This document shows, piece by piece, positions 48,101-61,779 of a stretch of 64,000 nt of DNA. Origin of the DNA: Sordaria brevicollis (taxonomy: Eukaryota > Ascomycota > Sordariomycetes > Sordariales > Sordariaceae); assembly GCA_033439795.1 (NCBI GenBank), contig JAUTDP010000014.1, positions 1,178,001 to 1,242,000 on the forward strand, given 5' to 3'. A program made the position numbers and the translations under genes. The first letter of the stretch is position 1. Each line of letters opens with the position of its first letter. The notes under the pieces were generated by a model. That model saw nothing but the letters and a program-made list of their open reading frames with translations. It made no database searches and was not told the origin of the DNA.

Positions 48101-51100
48101 CCCCTGCATTGTGGAAGCAAGCCCGCAGGCACTTTCTGTCAACGATCGCTTTATTTACCATACCTGACAGGCTTCCCATCAGGGCCTCAACGTTTTTTTT
48201 TTCTCCCGATATTGGCGAGGGCAATCGACCAGTCTCTCCCAAGCGAGGAATGCAAACATGGTACGAATAACCATAATATCTCGCCAATTTTGCGCGGTTC
48301 TCTACACACAAAGTCTTACGCAAATGAAGTGCAGAGTAGGCTGCAAAAGTCTTTGCTTTTTCTGCGTTTCAATGGACTCGTTGGGGGTGCTTCTTCTCTT
48401 GGCTTGAGATGTCACCCACCCCTCCTCCCTTGGAGCTGATCTCATGCAGCGTGCAGAGAAACTAGTGGCACCAAACGCACCCGTCAACTGGATGGGATGG
48501 AAGAGGCTAGAGCAAAACAGGCTTTCAGGGGTGTTCCTTGATGCGATTCCGAGCCGTCAATGGCCGCTGCTTGGCCTTGTCACCCAATTTTCTGCTCCGT
48601 GAACGCGTCCTGGAATCTCAAATCCCGGACTCTTCAGCTGAATACTTTCTATGCACCTTTGCGAGATGAGGTCGGCCGCCTGCCCTTGCACTGGGACGCT
48701 CTCAATCAGGTAGCCATAGTATCGTTCGTCCGGTCTCCTTGTCCGTGTCAGATATTCTTTGACAGGACATGTGGGATTACCGTATCTTGTGTTCTGGTCT
48801 CTGGGTTTGCCCACGCACTGTCTACCAAGCTACCCCTACCTATCAAGATTGCTTCTCGACGCTGCGCTCGACTATTGCTCGGTCGCTTCTATGACCTGAC
48901 TTGTCCATGGTAGGTCATTTCATTCGGTGCAGAGGGTGGAAACGGACCCCCTTCATTCGACCGGACGATGATTTTGTTGAAGCGTGAGCATTGCAGAGAG
49001 TGTGAATGAATCTGACGGGATCACACCTCCATCTAGATACCCCGAGCCTGATTCGAGAAGCGGACGGGAGGCGCAACGAAGCGCCATGCCTCGCAATGGC
49101 TGTACCACTCAGTGCCATTGCCGCAGTTAGGCTAGTTGAGATCAGCCACGTTTGGTTACTTAGCCTTTATGGTGCCTTTTCCACTACTGCCTCGTGGGGA
49201 GCCAGGTCTTGGGTTAAAAGTCCAACGGTAGCCACGCGATTCAAACCTTGCACGGCTTCGAGAATTCGAAAAGAGCTTCTGCCCAGACTTTGGACCGGAC
49301 CTTCGCTGAACATTTCCTCTGCCAGACGGGACCATAAGCGGACAGACCCAAGGTGCCTGATAGACAAATTTCACCAGCGTTCGTCTTTATACGGCACACA
49401 GGACGATTCATGGGGAGCATATTACCGTTTGACTAAATGCTGACTTCCACGTTACCGGAAGCAATTTCAACCAAATCAAGCAAAGAATATTTCTCGTCCA
49501 AGGAGCTGCCAAGCATCAGATTCATACGAGGACACCAGTGACGGGGATTAAAGTGGCAGGGGTACATCTCCCAGGATGGCAAACCGCCCAAACGGAGTGT
49601 TCTTTACTGTGGACCTCCCATGCCGAACGTCAGCACGCGGAGCATGCCTCGAGTTCTTTGGTCATTCTGGACCACGACCACAAGCTCCGCTCGCGATTGT
49701 CTAGCACCGAAAAGCTGAATCCGTCCTGGTGTACTCGGGTTGGGTTGGTCCTGGTTCGTCGATTTGCACTGCCTACTAGCCGGAGCCGGATGCAGTTTCT
49801 TTATTTCACCAATCGCTGTCATAACGGGTCTCCTAGGTCATTCATCTGCTGGGACGTATTCGGATAGCTGGATACATGTCCATCATGCGCTCCATATACT
49901 ATCTAGGCGAAGACATCTTTGACGTGTCAGCACTGAGCAATAACGGATTGACATCGAACCCTGCTGCACATCATGCTTCGCTGACATCTCTGTCGGAGAA
50001 CGCTGAGAGGTCCGTGGTGGTAGGTACTCCGTATGGAAGGTACTACACACTGTAGTGTTGCAGAAACGGAGAGCCCGAATAAAACGGTTTTCCTGACACT
50101 AATCTTTCTCGCACCACCATGGCGGTTGTTCAGTTGAAGGCCCTTGTTTAGCACATTGCTAGCTTTGTCAACCGTTATTCAGCCCGGGACGCATCGAAGA
50201 GAAGAGAGCGAGACGGACGCATCTGTGCAAGGCACCAAGCGATATGCACCAAAGTCTACAGTATTGTAGGGCAAGACATATAGGCGTGACCCGGCCAGAA
50301 AACGATACCACCCTTGTTCCTACCAGAACTTCCCAAGTTAAGGGGGCATGCGGATACATCCCGGCGCCCTGGTGCATGGGCGGGTTGTGGTGACTCTTGG
50401 TGTGGGAGATGGACCGACGAGCACCGGGGTTCTGGCCTCTGTCGGCCCTTGTCGCTTGTCTCTCGTCTTCGGAACATGATCGGTTGACTATAACATCTTG
50501 GATTTCATAGTCCGTCTTGAAGAACATGTCGTATATCATTGAGAAACCAGAAGTGGTGCAGAACGACAACCTGCAAAGAAAGGTCGAGCAGCTTTCGCCT
50601 ACACGACGACGAACCCCCTCCCCCGATCTCTTAACGCATCTATCATTTTTCTTTTCTTTTCACTTCAAGGGAGCAGAACATCTCGGTGGCCCGAAATCCT
50701 AGGCTCGGTCCCGTCCTAAGAGCTCACAAAAAATAAGTCTATGCCGGATCTGGGCTTCGTCACTGCATTTAGATTTGCGCCAAGTTGGATTTCGCCTTAC
50801 ACCCCGTGTAAAGGACAGAGAGGTCACGATCTCCTGTACCGGGTCAGACTTACGCCATACGCACTTGCTTGACCTGAACGCCACTCCCACCGTTCCCTAT
50901 CCAGGGACCCTCCACCTTGTAGGTACTCCGTACCAGAAAACAGTCCAGCCTGGTTCCACGTCCCGACTGTCTGTTTTTGCTCTCCAGATTTCTGGGAGTT
51001 ACGGAAGAGACCATCGTCAATAAGGTACATTCGTCTTAACAAGAGCGTCATTACACAAAAACATCAGCCCTCTTTCAACCCTGACGCGCGGATCTCCATT

Positions 51101-52427
51101 ACAAAACGCTGAGAGTTTCCAGTACGGTCATTGGTGCCGTCATCTCCGCCGTTTATCCCGAAGAGACTGCGTTAAGCTTCTTCACTTGCCGTGGCGCCCG
51201 TCTTCTTGCTGAGGCGGACTACCAGCCGCGTATCCTTCCTTGCCATGAGGAGACGCTGTTAGCGTTGCAGCTGCTGTCGAAAGTTTTGAGTCTCGATATT
51301 CTCAGCTGCCAGCAACTTGTCCCCTTAGCAAGCTTTGTTTGTCAGTCGACTAAGGCGGTCATCACTAGCAACCTGGGAAGCCGACAACTCCATAGCCCCG
51401 ATACAATACAATACAACAAAAACAGCATACACGAGAGGTCACGCAGTGACTTTTGATATCCCTAAAGGAGGTTGAGAGGGCAGTCCGATGGTGGGCGCGT
51501 CCTCCATTCTTTCACACCAACCTCGGAGATCGAAGGTCGAACAAGGATCAAACTCTCACTACCCGCGCTCTTTCAGCCTTCCCGCACTGGGGTAGCCAAG
51601 TTCGACCATAGACAGAAAGCAAAGAAGTCACCCAGCACAATTGTACAAAGCGCCACCCAGGGACGAGCTTCTAGGGGAACCACCAGGTACCACTCACCGT
51701 CCGGCACTCGTTCTTTCGAAAAGAGACACATCTGTTCTCGGGCAAGGGGCCAGAAACGCCCGCGGCTGTTGCTTGATCCTGCCACGCCTACATACCCTTG
51801 GCTAGACTTGGCCAGGGTCCTTATTTGGATTCCGAGCCTCCCTACGGGGGTACACGCTTGTGGGTGTGTGTGTGCGCGCTAGTGTGTGCGTGTGTACACC
51901 TTTGGGACAAGCGCACATATAGTTCAGGCAGATGCCATCGACAGATCGACACTCCACATCTGATACCTGAAACTAATCAAAGAGCGACCTCCCAGCTCTT
52001 CTCCGTTCAAGTAAGCTTAATTCAGGCTCTCGGCAACCATATTTCCTTGGCTGAAGCCAATACCTCTTCGTCCGCCATAGACTCACCGCTGTCGACAACA
52101 TACGCCTGGAGGCGTCTTCACCTGGCCGGCATCTTCACGGATCAGTCTTCCATATTTTCCAGAGAAGAGCACAGCTTTTCTCCAAGGGCATTCTTTCTTT
52201 TCCTACGCCCACGAAAGACGCAGAGATCACGAAAGAAATTGTCTCCTCCGACAAGCCTCTCATCTGACACCATACGAGAGATACTGCCTTCTCAGCAAGG
52301 CTTCAAGGACCGGTATAACTTTGTCTGGCTACCAGCAATAACATACAGTCGACATCAGGGAACTCTCTGTTCCCATCCGACGACAACGATCAACTTTCGC
52401 GAAACAAGATTGGACCGAAGCGCGCGT
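45101..52427. promoter_or_regulatory. Gene-poor DNA, extended upstream region of the zinc-finger gene
   Basis: 7.3 kb with no supported gene. Scattered GGTACTCCGTA-type motifs occur (50021-50033, 50920-50932, a variant near 47375). The last 630 bp (51798-52427) is open in the frame of the zinc-finger gene but has no ATG and leader-like composition, so it is treated as 5' UTR. Long, gene-free upstream regions are common for developmental transcription factors in filamentous fungi. Confidence 0.45.
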
Positions 52428-54172
52428 ATGGGTATCATGACCGATCACCAGGCGACCCTAGCACATCCTGAGAGCTTCTCCAGAACGAGAAAGGTGACTA
52501 CGAGTCTACCACCATTTACTTTGCCTGCTCTTGATATACCAAGTACGCGAAACCCTTATCGTGCTTTTCCCGTCCTGGGCAGCCCGAGTGACAGTGCTTT
52601 TGGGGATCACAACCGGCAGCGGTGGACTACCACTGCTCCCAAGGCAGCAGGTCTCACTTCGCCCTCCCCTTATCCTCCCCCTCTTACCCATTCCATTCCA
52701 CAGCCCTCCATAACCAGTCAAAGCACAACCAGCACAACTACCACCCCAAACAACAGTATTCTGACAACCACCTCAGGATCAGAGATAGCGGCCGAAGGGC
52801 TCAGTCTATCGTCAGGCGTTAACAGCAGCGGGTCGCAGTCCTCACAGCAGCCCGGATCATCACTTTACTACTCCACTCAACTCACAGGATCGTGGCCGAC
52901 GCCAGGAAGTTCATCGCAATCTGCGTATACGTACTTGAGTCCTGATTCGAACCCAGGGTCAGGATCACTCACCCAAACCTCTTATACTCACCGACCACAA
53001 ACCACCTTTGGTTCCGTCCCATCATCTGTGACGAACTACTCTGGGGGCCGTACTACCACTACGTCAGCTACCGCCGAGACCGTGCCAGTTTCATCGTCTT
53101 ATCAAGATCAGCATTCGTTTCCGACATCAGTAGGCTCGGGAGGACATCTCGGATCATCGCACCCTTCACAAGCGTCAAACTCTACCCAACCAATGTTGAG
53201 CTCACAGAACCCGGCGGTAACGCAACCGCCCACGGCCGGGCACGGCTCCTCGTTGCCCTCTCTCCAAGACTTTGGCAATTTCAGGACCTCCTCGTCCCAG
53301 AACAGCTACTACCCGTCTGCGACCCAACAACCGCAAAGCTCTACCCCAAGTAGTTACTATCCATCACCATCGACACCACAGCAAGGCACATATCCTGGTT
53401 TTCAAGGGGCACCACCATCGCAGCTATCTCCGACAGGCTATTCCCCTTCGACAACCCAAGGCAACGCGTCACGCGGACTGGGATCGATATCGAGCAGCGG
53501 CAGTAGCACATCCGGGTTACAGTACGTGACGGGCAGCAGACCTCAACAATATGGTCTCCAGTCTCATCACCACTACTCGCTCAACGGACACGGACACGGA
53601 CCTATTCTGAGCAACATGCACCAGCCCGGCACACCGCTAGCCATGGTGGGCATGTCAGGTATGCATTATGGTGCTCACCATCCGATGCCTCAGTACCACC
53701 GGTATGGAGCCAGCCATGACCAACTGGGACCTCGTCAAGGGGACCGACCCTACAAATGTGATCAATGCACACAGGGCTTCAACAGAAACCACGACCTGAA
53801 GCGTCACAAGAGGATACACTTGGCTACGAAGCCGTATCCTTGTGGCAACTGTGAGAAGTCTTTCTCGAGGAAGGATGCTTTAAAGGTAGGCTGCCTAACA
53901 ATGAGTGATTATAAACCACCAAGGGCGAAATGCTAACATTCCCTTTGCGTCATTTCCAGCGCCACAGACTTGTCAAGGGTTGCGGAAAGAACGATCAGGT
54001 CAACGGAAACAACAACACCAAATCGGGAGGATCGACGACAGGAGGAGGGTCAGTACCGGAGAACAACACACGGCCACCGGGCGACTATTCGGTGGGATCC
54101 AGGACTTCGCCGATGGAACGCATTGACGAGAACGCGAGCGACGACACGGCAGTGTTGCGGCTTGGGGCGTAA
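52428..54172 (+). CDS. C2H2 zinc-finger transcription factor
   Basis: Exons 52428..53885 and 53960..54172 (74 bp intron) give 556 residues. The first 430 residues are Ser/Thr/Pro/Gln/Tyr-rich disorder typical of activation or repression regions. Two tandem fingers follow: C444-C447-H460-H464 (RPYKCDQCTQGFNRNHDLKR) and C472-C475-H488-C494. The second ends in Cys (RHRLVKGC), making it C2HC, and is split by the intron after Lys486. The tail is Asn/Ser/Gly-rich with acidic residues at the end. The NRNHDLKRHKRIHL finger pair resembles the FlbC-type regulators of conidiation as I remember them, but that is a weak assignment. The start was set at the first in-frame ATG (52428); a second ATG follows three codons later. 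It acts in the nucleus; targets are unknown. Confidence 0.88.
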
Positions 54173-57100
54173 AAGAAAAGGGCCCATTTCGAATTGGATA
54201 TACTTTTTCTTTCTTAATTGCTGGCTTTGGTCAACACTTTCACTTCTCTATGTGTGCAACTTCTATGGATTGGGTACAAGCGCATGGGATTGGGATTTTT
54301 TTGGAATATCACGGCGGGACAGTTTATTAAACAGGAATATGGAACAGGCGGGATATACCGGGCGCTTGGACGGACGGCTGCGATTTCCTTTTCTTCACTT
54401 CTTGTTGATGGATTTTGGTGCAGGCTTTTCTCTGGGTTTCTCGAGTGTAACGTTTGGTTTCGATCAGAGGATTCTGGAACAGGCGCAAATAAAGAGGAGG
54501 GATCGGGACCGGTGCGATTTGCATCCGAGTGTCGCAATGAATTGCAACTTCATCATCACATAACGGCTTCCTAGAGTCTGTTCAGCATTGCGTTTGCTTT
54601 TCCTCTTCCCACACACTGGGATGAGACGGGTTTTGGGATGGACAGCCTTTTTTTGTCTTGTTTTACGTACATGGGCGAGGGCAAATCTTGCCAACGGGCA
54701 ACGGCGGAAGGAACGCTGGAAGGGAGAGCCGGTGTGAAATTTACGAACGCAAGGTTGGATATAGCAACGAGTTGGGTGCGTTTTGTGTGTGTATTTGTAT
54801 AATCAACAACCCAAATTCAGTCCTCTGTGGATGGCGATTGATCTCTTGATGTACCCTACTGTTTTATTCATGCACATCGGACTACCTGATCGGTGACTGG
54901 GGAATGTGAACCTTGAGCCTACTGCACCACACTCCAGATTGCCAAGTTTGTCCTCCTTTTCTGGAGAGAAGGTGAATCGGTCCAGACGGTTGAGTGCTTG
55001 CGAGGTACACTACCGAACGCACCAAGCCAGTATACCAGAAAACAGCATTCCGGATACATCCAAAGTTCGAACCGAGCTATAATGACTTCACTCGTCTTCT
55101 TTGGCATCAGATATTATCAGATCTGAGATATTCCTTACACTAATCACCAAATAGGCACCTCGATGCCAGTCTCTTCAACTCAGAGATATAAGGTGTTGGA
55201 TCTTTTTGTCAATCTAGCACTTGAGTTAGGAAAATCGTTACTACTAGTCGCAGTCACTGAGTAAATCAAGGAGATGGGATGGGATAGTCCACTCAAGTTT
55301 CTCAGCAAACCCTGTTACCATCAAGGAGCCGACTTGTAAGACTCAAAGTCTTCAAAGAGCTGGCGAGCAACCCAGTGGACTGGAACATTCCCACCCGTCC
55401 TAACAGGTAGCGAAGGTATTGTCGCAGCCACAACCGCTCTCGCTACCAGACTCTACCGTAGAAGTTCACTTGAGCTTAGCATTAGTGGACTCATCGACTT
55501 CTTGATTGCAACCGCTATGACATCCTGACAATACCTAGGACCTTAGTTGGTGACAGCGGCGGCGATGGGCGAATAGGGAGATGATAGGGTAGCTGGAAAC
55601 TCTTTGCTAGTGTATTGTCTGATGTAGAGCCACTTGGAGCCACAGCCGTAGCTCACTACGTACCATACACTCTTGCTTGTACTTGACGAGAGCAACACAT
55701 CAGTGGATTCATCGAGACCTGATGACGGCCCCTGTAATGGTAACTCTGTGGCAACAGGATATGTATCGTGGGACCTTCCACCTCGGCGGCGTAGTGTTCG
55801 GCAACGGCAAAGGCTGGCCATGTATCATGCCGTACCAACCAACCAGCCAACCTCCCAGGTCCCGGTTCGGGTTCCAGACAAGCGGGTCTACATAGCTCTA
55901 CCTCGGCCCTGATACTACTCAGTTCATTGTTGCCGATAACGCGGGAGAGTAGCCTAGATTGCTAGACTGAAAGTGACCGATTGGTTCCGCGGTAAATCCC
56001 GACAGAGTGGTCTAGACCTAGACGTGAGAGACCTTGATTGATAGCGTTTTTTCGAAGCAAATAAAGCTAAGCTATGTGGTTCGATGTTGACGCTGAAGCT
56101 TATCGCAGTTTTGAAGTTGTAAAGAGGACAGTGGGCAGGCTCAGTTGAAAAAGTAAATGGAAACGGCAAGACAGCCGTTAGAGTGTAGTAATGTTCAGCT
56201 AGCCACTCGCTTCTTGATCAAACCGTTTCCTGTCGCTTTACCTGCACTGCACAATGCTGCGAACCAACGAGCTCCCACAAAAGAAGTGAAGGTGAAATAT
56301 TTCCTTGCAACTTTGTCCAGCTGTCAACGTATTTGCATAGCCGCCTGTTCAAGTTATATGTATGTTCTCTCGCGTTTGAGTGGTGCAGGTACGAATGAAA
56401 CCAACAAGGCACTTGGCACTAACCAGAATTCTCCTCTAGATAGCCTGTGCATGTCGACAAAGTAGAGCTGAAAGAAGAAGAAGCATAGTAGAATGATGGT
56501 GAGGAGCACAGAAGGAAACATCTGCCGCAGCTCTGCCACCGTTAGGTTTCCGTCCGTTAGAAGCGTGTCCGCCACGCATTGCCCTCTCGGTTGCGCTCAC
56601 CAGGCACAACCAGACTCTCGGCGACGGTGGCTTTCGATGCCCTGATCACTGGCATTTCCGCCGTCAAATATGCTACTACCGTGTGGGAATGAGGGATGAA
56701 AATGTGTTCGCGAAAGGTGTTCGCAGTATATCAAGCCTTGCGTGCCACTTGGTCGTTTGTTCTGGGAATGGGTATTCGTGCAGTCTCGAACGTGATGAAC
56801 AAATGCTGACAAACTACTAAAAGGCAAGTATAATTGCAAATTCCAGGTCTCAATTAGACACACGAGACTTACCTGGCGAAGAAGTCTCCGAGTTTCTCCG
56901 TCTGCTGCAGCCCAGGAGTGTCTCGCCGTGGTTTGACCCAATTTGAAGAAGCTGTCATACCCTCATCAGTGGTGAGATGACAGGCCAATATAACAGCACC
57001 CTTATCAATAGACAACCAAACAATGAAAGGTATGATGACGGACGAAGGTAGAGATCGAAAGTTTTTGAAGACTAATAGACGCAGTATGTAGTGAGCCGTC

Positions 57101-60100
57101 ATGGGAAATAGGCAGATGTCAAGACCATCCTTCGAAGACAATGTCAATAGAATGCTTGGACTCTGCTTAGAGTTGGTTTAAGAAGCCGTATTACATGCTG
57201 ACACGACCCCGCGGATCATGATCTCTCGTGCTTGTAAGATTCCCAACAGTCACTAGACCGCCAATTTTGAACGCACTCTAGTTTCCCCGTTGGTAGTTGA
57301 GGACTGAAGATCGAACATCTCGAGTCGTACTACCCATCAAAATTGATTTGGAAATCTCATAACCGGGATCGAGAGCCACAAGACTTGCCTGTCTATTTCC
57401 AAGGCTCTTGATCATTTCATTTATGGCAACAAAAGTTCCTATCCCTTGATGCTGAAAGCAAGGGATTGAGTTTTTGGCAATGCAACTTTCAACTAGGCTC
57501 TACTTGTCAAAGAAGGACATGGATGGGTCAACCTGAATAAGGGAGATATTCTTACCATCCCCCCCCCCCCCCCCCCCCCCCCGCCGCGAAGATCCTGCAA
57601 GAAGATGGAGCAGCCCTCTTTTCTCCCCAGTCTGAAGACCCGGTGACGCTTGACCGGGCTGACATGCCTAACCGTCAGAATGTTGTAAATGATCCCAGAA
57701 AATATCCCGTTGTGAGTACTGTGTATGCACAGAAGCGCATCACGCATACAACAAACATCCTTTCAACATCCTGGCAAAGAGTAGAGAAACTCTGGACTGG
57801 TTACGCACTTGCGTATGCTGAGCTCTACCCCAAGACCTGAGTATCTTCTTGTCTAGAGCATATGTAGAGCGGTGCCTAGCAGCTTTGACCGTTTTAGGCA
57901 AGTTCGTCGGCTTGTACATGACTCCAATCAAGTCCTCAACAGTTGCCTCCTTATTAGTGTAGCGTTTTCGGTTGCCGGTGTGATATCTTATGGCTGGCAG
58001 GTCTGGCTTCTGCATTTTCTTGACGACTTCTTCGGATAATCATACTGTCGGACAAGACACTCATCAAGGCTAGAAGGGATAATGCCAACATTGCGGCTGA
58101 AGCGAATCGATAAGTTTGTGACCCGTGAGGCTCAGTGTCGGTCCATGATATTACACCAAGATGACGGGTGGTGAGCACGAAGCAGGGAAGCCGTCCCGTT
58201 TATTGATCGGCTATGTCACTCCCGGCATGGGATGTGCACAAACCACCCAAGGAGAAGGAAAACAACAGCCTTTGAAACCAAGATTGTGTTACCCATGAGC
58301 GCCCGATGAGGATGTTTTTCAAAGGCTTACCACACAAGAGCGGAAATTATGTCCTGATATGACGGACATAAGCACCAACACCTGCAGTTATTCTCTTCAC
58401 GGTGGACATGGAGGCAATTGGCAAGGAGTATGAGCCACTAGGTCCAACCAGTGACAAGCAAAACTCAGGAAGAGGGGAGGAAGTGCCATGGCTTGAGCCG
58501 GGGCAGCAATGCCGGTAAGCAAGGTTCAGAAGTTTGGTTCGCAGTGGAGAGTGGCAAGCCGTGGCGTCTGCGACTTGCATTTCAGCCCGCCCAAATCAGG
58601 AAGAGGTAGCAGCCGTTCTTAGTCCAAACACCAAAAAGTGTGGGTGTCCAACGGGTTATTGTCAATGTTCGGGTGTTGAAGGCACGCGGGTGGCTACGGC
58701 CATCTCCGTTTCAAGCCCTCACAGAAACCGGAGAGTCCACAAAGAGGTGAGAATGATGAATCGATCTTCTTTGCTCCGTAACCACCACTCGATGGAAACT
58801 GATATCTTCACGCCCCCCATCAGCAGACTTGTTGGTGATCAAGCTGACTGATGTACATGACAACTCTTCGTCAAGCTCTTTCACACGGTGTGTCTTGAGG
58901 TCGCACATTTCGACAATCTGCTCCCCTTCCCCTCTTCACAATTACTCTCGCCGCTCAGCAGCATCTCGGGCTCGATGTCTTGTTTCCGCGTCGGTCTTCG
59001 ACATGCCCCTGCGTCCAAGTGCAGGCCGCTACCCGAGGGAGAGAAGATAAATGTCAAATCACAGGGCTGTGTGCGTTCTCGAGCATTGCTTTTCCGGATT
59101 CAGATTGTGGAAGATAACCAAAGCCATTGGCACAAAAACTCGGCGCGCCCACAACTGCTCATTTCACATAATGAAGGCTTGCAGATGGGCTGAAGAGACT
59201 GGCCGCCCATCTAGCCGCCATTTGGAGAGTCTTGAACGGGCGGGCTTGCAGACCTGTAAAGCCCTTATGCTCCGAATGCAAGGTGAGTGCGCCCTGGGGC
59301 TTCGAGTATGAACGAGGTGCACTGCTAACGCCTTGTTCTCGAAGATTTGTGGAGAGAGAGAGCTGTGGTAAGCGGGAAATGTCGTGATTATGGCTTCCAT
59401 GTCTTGCCAAACTACAACCTCGAGTAGGGGACGAGGACCGATAACGGTACCTTGAACGTACTTGGTTCCGTTTGTCGAACGAGATTTCTGTCAGAGCGAA
59501 TGTGATGCAACCCACATTCTTCCGCATACCACCCAACTCTGGGCCCAGCCATTCGTACTCAACCACCGTTTTGCCGCACGAGTCCTTCTAGGTGTGGTGG
59601 GTGGCTTCCTGGTATGGCGAAACGATCAGTGGTTGAACTGTTCTCTCCATGCTGTGGCTTTGACCAGAGCATATTCAGATCTTGGCTTTAAGACCGCCGC
59701 ATGACGCCCTGGCGGATTCTGTGGCTTATACATGCCGATCTCCCGAGGATACCCCTATATAAGCTTTATGATATCGTGCTGGTTGGCCGTTGGACGAGAA
59801 CAAAGTACCGTTCATAGGGAAATGCATTCGTGGTTTGAATCAACAGTTGTTTCGTTTGGAAATGGGATCTTGGATGGTGAAGCACTTGCCCGGACTCTGG
59901 TACTGGAGAGCAAGTCAGTAAATCTGATCCTGAACTCGGGTATGGAGTGTGATTTGATGACTAACAACTCTGCGAGCAGTGACACAACCTGACCTGGTTT
60001 GGGCTTCCTAATGATAGGAAGTGCATTGACTCCCAGAAACCTTGTCCTATCATTTCTGGAGTCTGTTGAGTGCGCGGATTCGGTCATTGCTGCTGGAGCC

Positions 60101-61779
60101 CTGCATCTTGACCGAGGAGCGCAACCTAAGTTCCCGTGGACTGCAACCTAGTGTACTTGAATCAAGCAGATGATCAAGCACGATGCGAACACGACGTTGT
60201 GACAGAGTTTCGGTTGGCTGCATTGAGAAGGAGCAAAAGTCGCTAGCAGTGGTACGGTCGGTATCAACGGTAGCACATGGATACCGGATGTCGTGGAGAA
60301 GCTCTGGCCAGATAAGCTGTGCAACGGCAACCAGTGGTGGTATTTCAATCCAGAGTTGAGTTCATGTGCAGGTCTGCTGGAAACGATCGATTTTCTGTGT
60401 AGGTGTTTGTGCTGTTCGACTGGGCCAGACCGTGGAGAACTTGACACGGGGCGGTCGTGCAAATAGACTTTGCCTGACGTTGATTTAGACTCCATACCCG
60501 GTGTCTCGCGGCTGTGATCCGTCCCACTGGGTCTGTCGTGTCGGATTTGATGCACTGGCGGTTGCATTTGCGGTACCCGGAACTCCGATTGTCTGACCTT
60601 GTTACGCCTAGCCCTACATTCTGCCGGGTAGTCGTCAGCAATATGATAATTATATTCGCAGTACCAGGTACATACCGGTGTTGAGCGGGCTATTTTGCCT
60701 GATATTGCCCGAGCAAGCGCAACTGGATAGGTGACAGGTACTGTCGCAACCCGGGGAGAGCCCTCAAATGCCCCGTTCCTCCCGTAGGCCAAGAAGACCA
60801 GACACATGAGGCTAGCCGGCGACCTTTCGGGCGACCTTACCAGAGGAGGGTTGGAAAGTGCAGATCATCGGTTCGACAGGCGCGTGTCACAGATACCATA
60901 ATGATCTGAACGGGGAAGATCAGGCCCCATATGGTCACTGCAAGAGTACCACGGCATTCGTGTTGGAAAATCCAGATCGAAATAAACTTCGGCGTCGCGA
61001 GAAGTCAGAAAACGCAATTCGGACGCGTTGTTTTGGGCGTGTCGTTTGTTCGGTCAAAGACATAGAGCAAGTCGCCGTCGATTGGCGGCAGTAAGGTCGA
61101 TTGGGTTGGATGTCGAGAATGGCGGGGATAGAATCCAAAGATGCCATCCTTTACCCCGCCCCAAAAAATTGAAGCATCGTGACTACCGTTCCTGCCGTTC
61201 ATGGATGAAGCCGGCCTCATTGCTCCTCCATCTCTTTCCGGTGTCGTTCCTTCCGAGTCCGCTCTTCGTTCCTTCTCTGTTTGGCATGTTGGGGCCGAGT
61301 GGTGCAATCGCAAAATTTTCCCCGCGTCACAGAGAACGAACAACTTTGACATCGATGCGTGCACAAAAGGAAGTTGGCAATGCAGGCAGAGATTCGGTTT
61401 TGCGCAATTGCAATTGATGTCTCTCGGGCGAAGGTAATTTGTCCGCGAAAGTTGGTGGTTGGCTTGTTGGCTTGTCGCGACCCAAGAAGACGAGTGTTGG
61501 TTGTAGGCTGCATGCTGCACAGTAATGCAACTCTTCGTATGGTTAGGGTTATATATGAGTCACCGTCGAGAAGGGCTGTTTCCTGGTCTATAAGGTAGAG
61601 GTAGGAATCCGTCAACACCAGACAGTCAACCTCCTCTCGACCACGATCTCACATAACCGCACTTTGAGCTTGCCGTATAACTGTGTGGTCCACGGTAGAC
61701 CCTTAGTCTTTCTTCTTGCTCCAACAGAGTTCTTCGGAATAAAGGGAGCCCTTTCCATGATACCTGTCAATATTCCACC
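54173..61779. other. Gene-poor intergenic DNA downstream of the zinc-finger gene
   Basis: 7.6 kb with no supported gene. ORFs are at most 219 codons (60807..60148, minus) and lack domain character or coding bias. A C24 tract lies at 57559-57582. One isolated GGTTAGGGTT at about 61541 is a chance telomere-like match. Unannotated non-coding transcripts are possible but cannot be seen from sequence alone. Confidence 0.5.
57559..57582. repeat. Poly(C) tract, C24
   Basis: Twenty-four consecutive C. Its length is close to the C25 run at 9524. No element is recognised nearby. Confidence 0.9.

Noticed and set aside
61535..61555. Isolated GGTTAGGGTT as telomere remnant
   Set aside because: A single unit without tandem context; expected by chance.
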